From positions 1-29,699 of the forward strand of contig JBNGIS010033971.1 of the NCBI GenBank assembly GCA_049999725.1: a stretch of DNA of 29,699 bases, written 5' to 3'. The notes beneath the pieces were generated by a model. That model saw only the letters and a program-made list of their open reading frames with translations. It was not told the DNA's origin and ran no database searches. Source of the stretch: Haplomitrium mnioides (lineage: Eukaryota; Marchantiophyta; Haplomitriopsida; Calobryales). Position 1 is the stretch's first letter, and every line of letters starts with the position of its first letter. The position numbers were made by a program, and so were the translations under genes. Shown here piece by piece: positions 9,793 to 21,540 of the stretch.

Positions 9793-11960
9793 ACTTATTT
9801 CTTGTTACCAATCCTCATGGAGTAGTGGGAATACACAAGATGGAGTCCTTGATAGCTTCATGTTTCTTGTTAGCAATCCTCATTTAGTAGTGGGAACACA
9901 CAAGATGGAGTCCTTGATAGCTCCATCTTTCATGTTACCAATCCTCATTGAGTAGTAGGGATACACAAGATGGAGTCCTTGGTTGTTCTGTATTTATTGT
10001 TACCAATCCTCATTGAGTAGTAGGAACACACAAGATGGAGTACTTGATAGCTCCATCTTTCCTCTTACCAATTCTCATTGAGTAGTGGGAACACACAAGA
10101 CAGAGTTATTAATAGCTCCATCTTTCTTGTTACCAATCCTCATTGAGTAGTGGGAACACACAAGATTGAGTATGTGATAGCTCCATCTTTCCTGTTACCA
10201 ATCCTCATTGAGTTGTAGGAACACACAAGATGGAGTCCTTGATAGCTCCATCTTTCTTGTTGCCGATCCTCATTGACTAGTGGGAACACACAAGATGGAG
10301 TCCTTGATAACTCCCTATTTCTTGTTACCAATCCTCATTGAGTTGTGGGAATTCACAAAATGGAATCCTTGATAGCTTCATATTTCTTGTTACCAATCCT
10401 CCTTGAGTAGTGGGAACACACAAGATGGAGTCCTTGATAGCTCCATCTTTATTGTTACCAATACTCATTGAGTAGTGGGAACACACAAGTGGGAGTCCTT
10501 TGTTGTTCCCTATTTCTTATTACCAATACTCATTGAGTTGTAGGAACACACAAAATAGAGTCATTGATTGCTCCATCTTTCTTGTTGCCAATCCTCATTG
10601 AGTAGTTGGAGTACATAAGATGGAGTCCTTGATAGCTCCATCTTTCTTGTTTCCGATCCTCATTGAGTAGTGGGAACACACAAGATGGAGTCCTTGATAG
10701 CTTCTTATTTCTTAATACCAATCCTCATTGAGTAGTGGGAAGACACAAGATGGAGTCCTTGACAGATTCATATTTCTTGTTACTAATCCTCATTGAGTAG
10801 TGGGAACACACAAGATGGAGTCCTTGATAGCTCTATCTTCTCTGTTACCAATCCTCATTCAGTAGTGGCAACACACAAGATGGAGTTCTTGATAGCTACA
10901 TCTTTCTTTTTACAAATCCTCATTGAGTAGTGGGAACACACAAGATGGAGTCCTTGATAGGTCCATCTTTCTTCTTAGCAATCCTCGTTGAGTTGTGGGA
11001 GCACACAAGTTGGAGTCGTCGATAGCTCCATCTTTCTTGTCACCAATCTTCATTAGGTAGTCGGAACACACAAGATAGAGTCCTTGATAGCTTCATATTT
11101 CTTTTTACCAATCCTCATTGAGTAGTGGGAACACACAAGATGGAGTCCTTGATAGTTCCATAATTCTTGTTACCAATCGTTATTGAGTAGTGGGAAAACA
11201 TAAGATGGAGTCCTTGATAGCTCCATCTTTCTTGTTACCGATCCTCATTGAGTAGTGGGAACACACAAAATGTAGTCCTTGATAGCTCCTTATTTCTTGT
11301 TACCAATCCTAATTGAGTAGTGGGAATACACAAGATGCAGTCCTTGATAGCTTCATATTTCCTGTTACCAATCCTCATTGAGTAGTGGGAACACACAAGA
11401 TGGAGTCTCTCATAGCTCCATCTTTCTTGTTTCCGATCCTCATTGAGTAGTGGAAACACACAAGATGGAGTTTTTGATAGCTCGTTATTTCTTGTTGCCA
11501 ATCCTCATTGAGTAGTGGGAATACACAAGATGGAGTCTTTGATAGCTTCATGTTTCTTGTTACCAATCCTCATTGAGTAGTGGGAACACACAAGATGGAG
11601 TCCTTGATAGCTCCATCTTTCTTGTACCCAATCCTCATTCAGTAGTGGGAACACACAAGATGCAGTCCTTGATAGCTCCATCTTTCTTTTTACAAATCCT
11701 CATTGAGTAGTAGGAAGAGACAAGATGGAGTCCTTGCTCGGTCAATCTTTCTTCTTTCCAATCCTCATTGAGTTGTGGGAGCACACAAGATGGAGTCATT
11801 GATAGCTCCATCTTTTTTGTCACCAATCCTCATTAGGTAGTCGAAACACACAAGATGGAGTCCTTAATAGCTTCTAGTTTCTTGTTACCAATCCTCATTG
11901 AGTAGTGGGAACACACAAGATGGAGTTCTTGATAGCTCTATATTTCTAGTTAGCAATCCT

Positions 11961-11993
11961 AATTTAGTAGTGGGAACACAGAAGATGGAATCT
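11961..11993. repeat. Truncated monomer, about 31 bp
   Basis: The TTTAGTAG phase marker occurs at 11963 and again at 11994, only 31 bp apart. About 34 bp of one monomer, including the right dyad arm, are deleted. Confidence 0.75.
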
Positions 11994-12170
11994 TTTAGTA
12001 GTTGAAACATACAAGATGGAGTCCTTGAGAGCTTCATATTTCTTGTTATCAATCGTCATTGAGTAGTGCAAACACATAAGATGGAGTCCTTGATAGCTCC
12101 ATATTTCTTGTTACTGATCCTCAGAGAGTAGTGGGAACACACAATATTTAGTCCTTGATAGCTCCATCGT

Positions 12171-13700
12171 TCTCGTTGCCACTCCTCATTCAGTAGTGGG
12201 AACACATAAGATAGAGTCCTTAATAGCTCCATCTTTCTTGTTGTCAATCCGCATTGAGTAGAGGGTACACACAAGATAGAGTCCTTGATAGTTCCATCTT
12301 TCTTGTTACAAATCCTCATTGAGTGGTAGGAACACACAAGATGGAGTCATTCATAGCTCCATCTTTCTGGTTGCCAATCCTCATTGAGTAGTGGGAAAAC
12401 ACAATTTGGAGTCCTTTATAGCTGCATATTTCTTGTTGCAAATCCTCATTGAGTAGTGGGAAAACACAAGATTGAGTCCTTGATAGCTCCATATTTCATT
12501 TTGCCAATCCTCATTGAGTAGTGGGAACACACTGGATGGAGTCCTTGATAGCTCCATATTTCGTGTTACCATACCTCATTGAGTAGTGGGAACACAAAGG
12601 ATGGAGTCCTTGATAGCTCCATCTTTCTTGATACAAATCCTCATTGAGTAGTGGGAACGCACAAGCTTAAGTGCTTGATAGCTCCATATTTCTTGTTGCC
12701 AATTCTCATTGAGTTATAGGAACACACAAGATGGAGTTAACAATAGCTCCATCTTTCTTGTTGCGAATCCTCATTGAGTAGTGGGAATACACAAGATGGA
12801 GTCCTTGATAGCTTCATATTTGTTGTTACCAATCCTCATTGAGTAGTGGGAACACACAACATGGGGTCTTTGATAGCTCCATCTTTCTTGTTATCGATCC
12901 TCATTGAGTAGTGGAAACACACAAGATGGAATCCTTGAGACCTCCTTATTTCTTGTTACCAATCCTCACTGAGTGGCGGGAACACACAAGCTTGAGTCCT
13001 TGATAGTTCCATATTTCTTGTTACCAATCCTCATTGAGTAATAGGAACACACCAGATGGAGTTCATGATAGCTCCATCTTTCTTGTTGCCAATCCTCATT
13101 GAGTACTGGGAACACTCAAGATGGAGTCCTTGATAGCTACGTCTATCTTGTTAAAAATCCTCATTGAGTAGTGAGAACACACAAGATTGTGTCCTTGATA
13201 GTTCCATCTCTCTTGTTACCAATCCGCATTGAGTAGTTGGAACACACAAGATGGAGTCCTTGATAGTTCCATCTTTCTTGTGGCAAATCCTCACAGAGTA
13301 GTGGGAACACAGAAGATTTAGTCCTTGATAGCTCTATCTTTCTCGTTGCCACTCCTCATTCAGTAGTGGGAACACATAAGACGGAGTCCTTGATAGCTCC
13401 ATCTTTCTTTTTACCGATCTGCATTGAGTAGTGGGAACACACAAGATGGAGTCCTTCATATCACCATGTTTCTTGTGGCCAATCTTGATTGAGTAGTGGG
13501 AACACACAAGATAGAGTCCTTGATAGCTCCATATTTCTTGTTGCCAATTCTCATTCAGTAGTGGGAACACACAAGCTAGAGTCCTTGATAACTACATCTT
13601 TCTTGTTACCAATCCTCATTAAATAGTGGGAACACACAAGATGAAGTCCTTGACAGCTTCATATTTCTGATTACCAAGCCTCATTGAGTAGTGGGAAGAC
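12171..13700. repeat. Variant-monomer block, copy 2 (partner 7330-8600)
   Basis: This is the right-hand copy of the ordered variant series described for the partner block. It is four monomers longer between the GTGTTACCATACC and AGAG-type landmarks. It was found by matching linked rare variants and not by alignment. Confidence 0.8.
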
Positions 13701-16060
13701 ACAAGATGGATTCCTTGATAGCTTCATTTTTTTTGTTGCCAATCCTCATTGAGTAGTGGGAACACACAAAATGGATTCCTTAATAGCTCCATATGTCTTG
13801 TTACCAATCCTCATTGAGTAGTGGGAACACACAAGATGGAAACCATGATAGCTATATATTTCTTGTTAAGAATCCTCATTTAGTAGTGGGAACACACAAG
13901 ATGGATTCCTTGATAGCTCCATCTTTCCTGTTACCAATCTTTATTAAGTATTGGGAACACACAAGATGGAGACCTTGATAACTCCATCTTTCTTGTTACC
14001 AATCCTCATTGAGTAGTGGGAACACACAAGAAGGAGTCCTTGATAGCTCTATCATTGTTGTTTCCAATCCACATTGAGTAGTGGGAATACACAAGATGGA
14101 GTCCTTGATAGCTCCATCTTTCTTGTTACAAATCCTCATTGAGTATTGGGAACACACAAGATGGAGTTCATGATACCTCCATCTTTCTTATTGCCAATCC
14201 TCACTGAGTAGTGGGAATACACCAAATGGAGTCCTTGATAACTACGTCTTTCTTGTTAACAATCCTAATTGAGTAGTGGGAACACACATGATTGAGTCCT
14301 TGATAGTTCCATATTTCCTGTTACCAATCCACATTCAGTAGTGGGAACCCACAAGATGGAGTCCTTGATAGCTCCATCTTTCTTGTGACAAATCCTCACA
14401 GAGTAGTGGGCACACACAAGATTTAATCCTTGATAGCTCCATATTTCTCGTTGCCACTCCCCATTAAGTAGTGGGAACACATACGATGGAGTCATTGATA
14501 GCTCCATCTTTCTTGATACAAATCCTCATTGAGTAGTGGGAACACGCAAAATTAAGTCCTTGATAGCTCCATATTTCATTTTACCAATTCTGATTGAGTA
14601 GTGGGAACACACAAGAGGGAGTCCTTGATAGCTCCATCTTTCTTGTTGCCAATCCTCATTGGGTAGAGGGAACACAAAAGATGGAGTCCTTGGTTATTCC
14701 TTATTTATTGTTACCAATTCTCATTGAGTAGTAGGAGCACACAAGATGGAGTACTTGATAGCTCCATCTTTCGTGTTACCAATTCTCATTGAGTAGTGGG
14801 AACACACAAGATAGATTCCTTAATAGCTCCGTCTTTCTTGTTAACGATCCTCATTGAGTAGTGGGAACACATAAGATAGAGTCCTTGACTGCTCCATCTT
14901 TCTTGTTACCAATCCTCATTGAGTAGTGGGAACACATAAGATGGAGTCCTTGATAGCTCCAACTTTCCTTTTACCTATCCTCCTTGAGTATTGGGAACAC
15001 ACAAGATAGAGTCCTTAATAGTTCTATCTTTCTTGTTAACAATCCTCATTGAGTAGTGGGAACACACAAGATAGAGTCCTTAATAGCTCCGTCTTTCTTG
15101 TTAACGATCCTCATTGAGTAGTGGGAACACATCAGAAAGAGTCCTTGACTTCTCTATCTTTCTTGTTACCAATCCTCATTGAGTAGTGGGAACACATAAG
15201 ATGGAGTCCTGGATAGCTCCAACTTTCTATTTACCAATCCTCCTTGAGTACTGGGAACACACAAGATAGAGTCCTTAATAGTTCTGTCTTTCTTGTTAAC
15301 AATCCTCATTGAGTAGTGGGAAAACATAAGAGAGAGTACTTGACCGCTCTATCTTTCTTGTTACCAATCCTCATTGAGTAGTGGGAACACACAAGATGGA
15401 GTCCTTGATAGCTCCTTCTTCCCTGTTACCAATCCGCATTGGGTAGTAGGAACACATAAGATGGAGTCCTTGATAGCTCCCTATTTTTTGTTACTAATCC
15501 TCATTGAGTTGTGAAAATACACAAGATGGAGTCCTTGATAGCTCCATATTTCTTGTTGCCAATCCTCATTGAGTAGTGGGAACACTCAAGATGGAGTCCT
15601 TGATAGCTACAACTTTATTGTTAACAATCCACATTGAGTAGTGGGAACACACAAGATTTTGTCCTTGATAGTTCTATCTTTCTTGTTACCAATCCGCATT
15701 GAGTAGTTGGAACATACAAGATGGAGTCCTTGATAGCTCCATCTTTCTTGTGACAAATCCTCAGAGAGTAGTCGGAACACACAAGATTTAGTCCTTGATA
15801 GCTCCATCTTTCGTTTTACCGATCTACATTGAGTAGTGGGAACACACAAGATGGAGTCCTTCATATCACCATCTTTCTTGTGGCCGATCCTGATTGAGTA
15901 GTGGGAACACACAAGATACAATCCTTGATAGCTCCATATTTCTTGTTACCAATCCTCATTAAGTAGGTGGAACACACAAGATGAAGTCCTTGACAGCTTC
16001 ATATTTCTGATTACCAATCCTCATTGAGTAGTGGGAACATACAAGATGGATTTCCTGATA

Positions 16061-17100
16061 GCTTCATTTTTTTTGTTGCTAATCCTCATTGAGTAGTGGG
16101 AACACACAAGATGGAAACCTTGATAACTATATATTTCTTGTTAGCAATCCATATTTAGTAGTGGGAACACAGAAGATTGATTCCTTGATAGCTCCATCTT
16201 TCCTGTTACCAATCTTTATTAAGTACTGGGAACACACAAGATGGAGACCTTGATAACTCCATCTTTCTTGTTACCAATCTTCATTGAGTAGTGGGAACAC
16301 ACAAGATGGATTCCTTGATAGCTCCATCACTGTTGTTGCCAATCCACATTGAGTAGTGGGAATACACAAGATGGAGTCCTTGATAGCTCCATCTTTCTTG
16401 TTACAAATCCTCATTGAGTATTGGGAACACACAAGATGCAGTTGATGATAGCTCCATTTTTCTTGTTGCCAATCGTCATTGAGTAGTGGGAATACACCAG
16501 ATGGAGTCCTTGATAGCTATGTCTTTCTTGTTAACAATCCTCATTGAGTAGTGGGAACACACAAGATGGAGTCCTTGATAGCTTCATTTCTTTTGTTGCC
16601 AATCCTCATTGAGTAGTGGGAACACACAAAATGGATTCCTTAATAGCTCCATATTTCTTATTACCAATCCTCATTGAGTAGTGGGAACACACAAGATGGA
16701 AATCTTGATAGCTATATATTTCTTGTTAAGAATCCTCATTGAGTAGTGGGAACGCACAAGATGGATTTCTCGATAGCTCCGTCTTTCCTATTACCAATCT
16801 TCATTAAGTACTGGGAACACACAAGATGGAGACCTTGATAACTCCATCTTTCTTGTTAACAATCTTCATTGAGTAGTGGGAACACACAAGATGGAGTCCT
16901 TGATAGCTCCATNNNNNNNNNNATTGAGTAGTGGGAATACACAAGATGGAGTCCTTGATAGCTCCATCTCTCTTGTTACAAATCGTCATTGAGTATTGGG
17001 AACACACAAGATGGAGATGATGATAGCTTCATGTTTCTTGTTGCCAATCCTCATTGAGTATTGGGAACACACAAGATGGAGTCCTTCATAGGTACGTCCT
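16061..17100. repeat. Tandem 8-9-monomer higher-order unit (520-585 bp)
   Basis: The series AATCTTTATTAAGTACTG, GATGGAGACC, CATCA(C/T)TGTTGTTGCC and the GAGTATTGGG monomer starts at 16211 and again at 16796, 585 bp apart. The preceding GCTTCATTT monomers at 16061 and 16581 are 520 bp apart because the first unit lacks one monomer. The duplicate region repeats the pattern at 23880 and 24465, again 585 bp apart. Confidence 0.8.
16913..16922. other. Assembly gap, 10 N
   Basis: Ten N interrupt a monomer. The homologous copy near 24590 has 20 bases between the same flanks (GATAGCTCCAT and ATTGAGT), and the offset between copies rises by 10 across the gap (7669 to 7679). The true length is therefore probably 20. 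Confidence 0.9.
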
Positions 17101-18123
17101 TCGTGTTTGCAATCCTCATTGAGTAGTGGGAACACACAAGATTGAGTCCTTGATAGTTCTATCTTTCTTGTTACCAATCCGCATTGAGTAGTGGGAACAC
17201 ACAAGATGGAGTCCTTGATAGCTCCATCTTTGTTGTGACAAATCCTCAGAGAGTAGTGGGGATACACAAGATTTAGTCCTTGATAGCTCCATCTTTCTCG
17301 TTGCCATTCTTCATTCAGTAGTGAGAACATATAAGATGGAGTGCTTGATAGCTCCATCTTTCTTGTTATCAATCTGTATTGAGTAGAGGGTACACACAAG
17401 ATAGAGTCCTTGATAGTTCCATCTTTCTTGTTACAAATCCATATTGAGTGGTGGGAACACACAAGATGGAGTCCTTGATAGCTCCATCTTTGTGGTTGCC
17501 AATCCTCATTGAGTATTGGGAACACACAATTTGGAATCCTTTAAAGCTTCATATTTCTTGTTGCCAATCCTCAGTGAGTAGTGGGAACACACAAAATAGA
17601 GTCCTTGATAGCTCCATCTTTCTTGTTGCCTATCTTTATTGAGGAGTGGGAACACACAAGATGGAGTCCTTAATAGCTCCATATTTCTTGTTACCAATCC
17701 TCATTAAGTAGTGGGAACACACAAGATGGAGTCTTTTTAGAGCTCCATCTTCCTTGTTACCAATCCTCATTAAGTAGTGGGAATACACAAGATTGATTCC
17801 TTGATAGCTCGATATTTTTTATTACCAATCCTCATTGAGTAGTGAGAACACACGGGATTGAGTCTTCGATAGCTCCATATTTCATGTTGCCAATCCTCAT
17901 TGAGTAGTGGGAACACACAAGATGAAGTCCTTGATAGCTCCATATTTCGTGTTACCAATCCTCTTTGAGTAGTGGGAACACACAAGATGGAGTCCTTCAT
18001 AGCCCTATCTTTGTTGTTACGAACCCTCATTGAGTATTGGGAACACAAAGCATGGACTCCTTGATAGCTCCATGTTTCTTGTTACCAATCCTTATTGAGT
18101 AGTTGTCACACACAAGATTGAGT

Positions 18124-18128
18124 CCTTG
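18124..18128. repeat. Left copy of 5-bp target duplication (CCTTG)
   Basis: CCTTG ends the left satellite flank and is repeated at 22054-22058, where the monomer resumes at exactly the same phase. This is what a clean insertion with a 5-bp staggered cut leaves. Confidence 0.75.
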
Positions 18129-18925
18129 TGTTAGGTCCTGAGATAGGGGATTGAAGAAGCTTCTGGAAGAGCTTGTAGTGGAGCACAGGGATGAGCAGAA
18201 TCATCGATGAGCAACAAAAGTGGCATCTCTTGGCTATAGGGAAGTGCATTCTGTCAGTTGTTCGGAGCATGGTAAGTGGTGCAGTTGCTCGGGCATTTGC
18301 CTGCACCAAAACACAATTCGTCATCGACTTATGATGTTGTTGTAGATTTGTGGTTCAAAGGAGGAGTGGAATTTCGTCTTTCTATTTTAGTATGCCTCTT
18401 ATGGCTAAGGCCTCCATTTGTAGGGGGAGAGCAATTATTTCATGTTTTGCAATCAGCCTGGCTGTGAGAAGGTACAACCACCTTTCCTTCTTGATCTTGA
18501 AATTTTTATAATCGTTCTGGCCACTTGAGGAAAGAAAAGATAAAGCAAGGATAGCAATGACGAATCTGGCAGAAAGAGGGAGAGTCGAAGTGAGGTAGAT
18601 GCTCGAAGAACGTGTCGAGGGATGATGCAGATCCAACTTTTTTGCAAGTTGAAGGGGATGACTAATTTGTTCTGTGGGCGCTACATGCGTGCGCTCGATT
18701 GTTGCAAATATGTTGCTGCGATCCGTTGAACTGGTCCATTTGAGTTGGCTATTTTTTATTGTGCTGAGGTTGCATGGTTTTCTTATCATTTTGGAGAAGG
18801 ACTCGGAGCTCCAGCACTCTATTACAAGACTGTGTGAATTTTGGTGACGTTTGTGGTGCTGATGCGTGCGAAGAGCTTCGCGTACTCAACAAGATTCGGG
18901 TAATTGGAGAAGTTAGATTCCGAGG
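18129..18925. other. Left part of the insert, no recognised gene
   Basis: These 797 bases contain no frame I can assign. The first 23 bases include ATAGGGGAT (18143-18151), complementary to the right-end hairpin loop. The last 100 to 200 bases may be captured 5' leader of the CBS gene, since they run directly into its likely start codon. Minus-strand open frames of up to 135 codons here show no recognisable domain and are probably chance. Confidence 0.6.
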
Positions 18926-19266
18926 ATGAGTAACCAAGTACCTCCTGGTGCTCCTGCGGCAACAGCACTGGGGCCTGGTGGGAAGCATCAATCTACAACT
19001 CCTAGCAAGCGCCCGAGTACTCTTGGCGAAAGAAGTTGCAGTCTAAGAACGGTGGAGGTACACGGAAGGCCGGCGCCACTGGGAGGGTCGTGTCGGGCTC
19101 AGGAGAGCGAACTGTGCGAAGGTTACGTTTGTCCAAGGTGCTAACAATTCCTGATGGCATAACAGTAGTTGATGCATGCCGCCGTATGGCTACTAGGAGA
19201 GTGAACAATGATGCGATGGAATTGGAGAGTGTGAAGGGTGTGAAGAAGGGTGGAGACAGGCGTTAA
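18926..19266 (+). pseudogene. CBS-PB1 domain protein (CBSCBSPB-like), N-terminal fragment
   Basis: The likely start is the ATG at 18926, followed by about 35 residues of low-complexity, Ser/Pro/Gly-rich N-terminus. The frame then shifts by 1 nt at an A-run (19029-19031, one A apparently lost). From about 19030 it continues in the new phase with KKLQSKN, then ERTVRRLRLSKVLTIPDG and DACRRMATRRV. These are the conserved entry to the first CBS domain of plant CBS-CBS-PB1 proteins, which have four CBS motifs and a C-terminal PB1 domain. Homology ends near 19205, so nearly the whole CBS region and the PB1 domain are missing. The frame runs on to a stop at 19264-19266 through what looks like the MAP70 leader. 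Identification is from remembered family motifs. Confidence 0.75.
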
Positions 19267-19288
19267 TTAATTAGGTGGAGAGACGACG

Positions 19289-20032
19289 ATGGCGGATTCA
19301 TTGAGTAGTGTCGAAGAGGATGACTGCTTACTGGATTCGTTGCTGTACAATAATGGTAGACATACGCCGGACTCTGGTGGTGAGCCAATGCCACTCGCGT
19401 CTTTGTCCAGGGTGGAATCGAAAGAGAGACAGAAGAGCCTTGTGCGACCTAGCTTAGAGACTGAGGATCTCTTGAACCTGCTTCACGGTTCGGATTCGGT
19501 TAAAGTGGAGCTCAACCGTCTTGAAAATGAAGTGAGGGATAAGGATCGTGAATTGTCGGAAGCTCAAGCAGAGATAAAAGCTCTAAGGTTGACTGAACGC
19601 CTTAAGGAGAAAGCTGTAGAAGAGCTCTCGGACGAGTTGGAAAAAGTTGACAAGAAGCTAAAGGCCACCGAAATACTTTTGGAGAACAAGAATCTTGAAG
19701 TGAAACGAATTAATGATGAAAAGAAAGGAGCTTTAGCTGCCCAGTTTGCAGCCAAGGCAACATTGCAGAGAGTCTATGCGGCCCAGAAGGATGAAGACAT
19801 GCCTCCAATTGAGGCCATACTCGCACCCCTGGAGGCAGAAATAAAGCTTTTACATCAAGAAGTCGAACAGCCAGCAAAAAGATACATGGGTGATAATTGG
19901 AGTTACAAAGAGGAGAGTTTGTCCATAGGAATGCAGAAGTTGAAGGTCATGTTGGAATACTCTCCTCAAGTTGAATCAGTAGCACTCTTGGAAAAGAATG
20001 TAGAGGAGGACATCTGTGCGGTGCAGGGTTAG
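19289..20032 (+). CDS. MAP70: MAP70 N-terminal fragment with unrelated tail, open for 247 codons
   Basis: Residues 1 to about 190 match plant microtubule-associated protein 70, a plant-specific coiled-coil family of about 600 residues that binds cortical microtubules. Diagnostic stretches are NLLHGSDSVKVELNRLENEV (63-82), the following RDKDRELSEAQAEIKALRL (83-101), AALQFAAxATL-type sequence at about 149-159, and AAQKDEDMPPIEAILAPLEA (164-183). The heptad-rich part at 75-165 should be coiled coil. After about residue 190 the sequence leaves the family and ends with 57 unrecognised residues. The ATG has a favourable context (A at -3, G at +4). About two thirds of the family length is missing. 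It is a captured gene fragment; whether the chimeric frame is expressed is unknown. Confidence 0.85.
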   Translation: MADSLSSVEEDDCLLDSLLYNNGRHTPDSGGEPMPLASLSRVESKERQKSLVRPSLETEDLLNLLHGSDSVKVELNRLENEVRDKDRELSEAQAEIKALRLTERLKEKAVEELSDELEKVDKKLKATEILLENKNLEVKRINDEKKGALAAQFAAKATLQRVYAAQKDEDMPPIEAILAPLEAEIKLLHQEVEQPAKRYMGDNWSYKEESLSIGMQKLKVMLEYSPQVESVALLEKNVEEDICAVQG

Positions 20033-20412
20033 AAAAGGGGGTACAGTACATCAGGGAGCAAGAAGAACCAAGAATCACCCCTGACTCTCTTCGCACCTGG
20101 ACCTGGTTACATAAGGCTGGAATCAAATCAGGTCCAGAGTTGGAATCGAGCGCAGGAGCTTTTTGAAGTAGAGGGAGAAAAACAAGATGGGGATATGGAG
20201 GAAGAAAGAGACTTGGAGCTCACATTGGCTTATAACATCAGCTCGAAGGGATCAAGGACCTGAGTTTTGAACAAAGAATGTGGAGCATCAAGTACATAAG
20301 AGATGGTAGATGGATCGATTCATTGGTGAAATTTGTGAGAGGTTTGGGTTGATAGAAGGGAAGCCAGATTCGCATTCTCTGTTTCTAGTGCTGTTGTATT
20401 ATATGTTGTCCA
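20033..20412. other. Spacer between MAP70 and GID8-like fragments
   Basis: These 380 bases are purine-rich with no recognised gene. A plus-strand stretch encoding PLTLFAPGPGY and later ERDLELTLAYN is open for about 75 codons but matches nothing I know. The last part may be captured leader of the GID8-like gene. Confidence 0.5.
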
Positions 20413-20627
20413 ATGTCATACTCGAAGAAGGTTAGCAAAGTGAAGATTAGAAAAGAAGACATGAACAAACTGGTGACGAATTTTGTGGTCACCGAAGGCT
20501 ATGTTGAAGCTGCTGAGAATTTCAGATGGAATCTGGGACTCAACACATAGATCTTGGAACAATCACAAGTAGGCTGGATGTGCGGAAGGCAGGGCAGAGT
20601 GGAAGTGTTGAGGAGGCCATTGAAAAG
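20413..20627 (+). pseudogene. GID8-like LisH-CTLH protein, N-terminal fragment, frameshifted
   Basis: From the ATG at 20413 the frame encodes SKVKIRKEDMNKLVTNFVV and TEGYVEAAENF, the LisH region typical of plant GID8/RanBPM-like proteins (subunits of the CTLH/GID ubiquitin ligase). At 20524-20526 one base has been lost: the original phase runs to a TAG at 20548, while the next phase continues with MESGTQHIDLGTITSRLDV and SVEEAIEK up to 20627, the start of the CTLH domain. Similarity stops there. The rest of CTLH and the CRA domain are absent. The open frame that continues to 20864 is not recognisable. Identification is from remembered family motifs. Confidence 0.75.
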
Positions 20628-21540
20628 AGGTTTGCATACTCTCTTGCTATTGCACAATCGTTCCTGGGAATACTGGATCAATGGGCAGAAGTTGTACGAG
20701 AAACAGAGCAATGGAAAGTGGAAGAAATCAGGCCAATCTTCTGGAGCAGATCGCAAGAGCAGTACTGGGCTTTGTTTTGGTTGAGGGTGTTGCTGCAGGT
20801 AGAACAGGGGAGATTCAAGCTACAATTCAGGGAAGAAGGGAGGTTTTTGAAAAAATTGTTTTGATAGGGAAGGCTACTACAGAATCGTGTCGGCAAGAAA
20901 GATTTGGGTGCAGTTGAAGATCGATGATTGAGGAATGATGGGGTATGATGAGGATGCACCAATGCCACAAGGGTAGGAAGTATGTCATCTGTGAGAACTG
21001 AGCAGGAGTGGCAGATCTGGATTTAGGAGCTGAAAACAGAGTGTCATGGCTGCAGCAATGAAGAAGCTCCAAAAGGACAGAATCAGACATGAAGAACGAA
21101 GAAGATGATGGTAAAGGGATATTGTGAGTTGTATGTTCTGTTAGAAGTGTGTTGTTGCAGGTCTGGCCTAGGAATGGAGATCTGAGAAAATTAAAAAGAG
21201 AGACAGCAGTAGGCCAACACTGTTTTGTGATTTTGTTGTAGGCTGCAGGGAGATCATAAGCATACCTTGTAGCTGGAGGCAGAACGTTTGTGTAGTAGTG
21301 TCATTGTGGAAGTGGAAGTTGGAGTGGAGAGAAAGTTGTGAAGTGCAAAAGCGTCATCATGGCTTAGTTTTCCCGTTACCTCCGGAGAGTGGCAGAAACT
21401 CAGTATGAAGATCTTGGATTGAGACCTGCTGTCGGGAACTGATGACACCAGCAGGGAGTTATGACAGCTTGTCACTGTCATACATGGTGAGGCTGAATGG
21501 TCTGAATCGTTGTGTTGACTCCACAAGGTGAAGATCGCAC
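20628..21540. other. Insert backbone without recognised gene
   Basis: About 0.9 kb, rich in GA on the plus strand. Short open frames exist in both strands (for example plus 20681-20917 and minus 20678-20968), but none shows a domain, and they overlap each other. Several pyrimidine-TTGCAG and TTGTAG strings resemble 3' splice sites, so captured intron or exon pieces are possible but unproven. Confidence 0.5.

Larger units (their letters stand above)
15641..18040. repeat. Segmental duplication within the array, copy 1
   Basis: Linked rare variants match 23171-25870 in order. The offset is 7604 at ACAGCTTCATATTTCTG (15993 and 23597) and 7669 from the ATGGATTCCTTAATAG monomer onward (16632 and 24301); the 65-bp step is one extra monomer in copy 2. 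The GAGCTCCATCTTCC and CACGGGATTGAGTC monomers (17731-17860) match 25681-25810. The ATGGATTCCTTAATAG to TTAAGAATCC part also matches an older copy at 13771-13880, offset 2860 (44 monomers). Confidence 0.85.
4755..18128. repeat. 65-bp satellite array, left part
   Basis: Head-to-tail monomers of 65 bp fill 13.4 kb, about 206 monomer lengths. Recognisable blocks in each unit are TTGTTACCAATCCTCATT, GAGTAGTGGGAACACACAAG and GATGGAGTCCTTGATAGCTC. The last block is part of a dyad, GATGGAG and CTCCATC around a 10-base spacer. Common variants are TTGCC for TTACC, CCGATCC for CCAATCC, TTCATA for CCATCT and GGGAATACAC for GGGAACACAC. The array has no recognisable gene. Minus-strand frames of about 63 codons recur because 65 is not a multiple of 3, so three monomers are read in three successive phases before a stop returns. 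I do not recognise a named satellite family. Confidence 0.97.

Noticed and set aside
18382-18789. Minus-strand 135-codon frame
   Set aside because: No recognisable domain, and it overlaps other open frames on the same strand in another phase. Probably a by-product of the purine bias.
20678-20968. Overlapping plus and minus frames of 76 to 112 codons
   Set aside because: Several frames are open at once in purine-rich DNA. Only the part before 20627 has family similarity.
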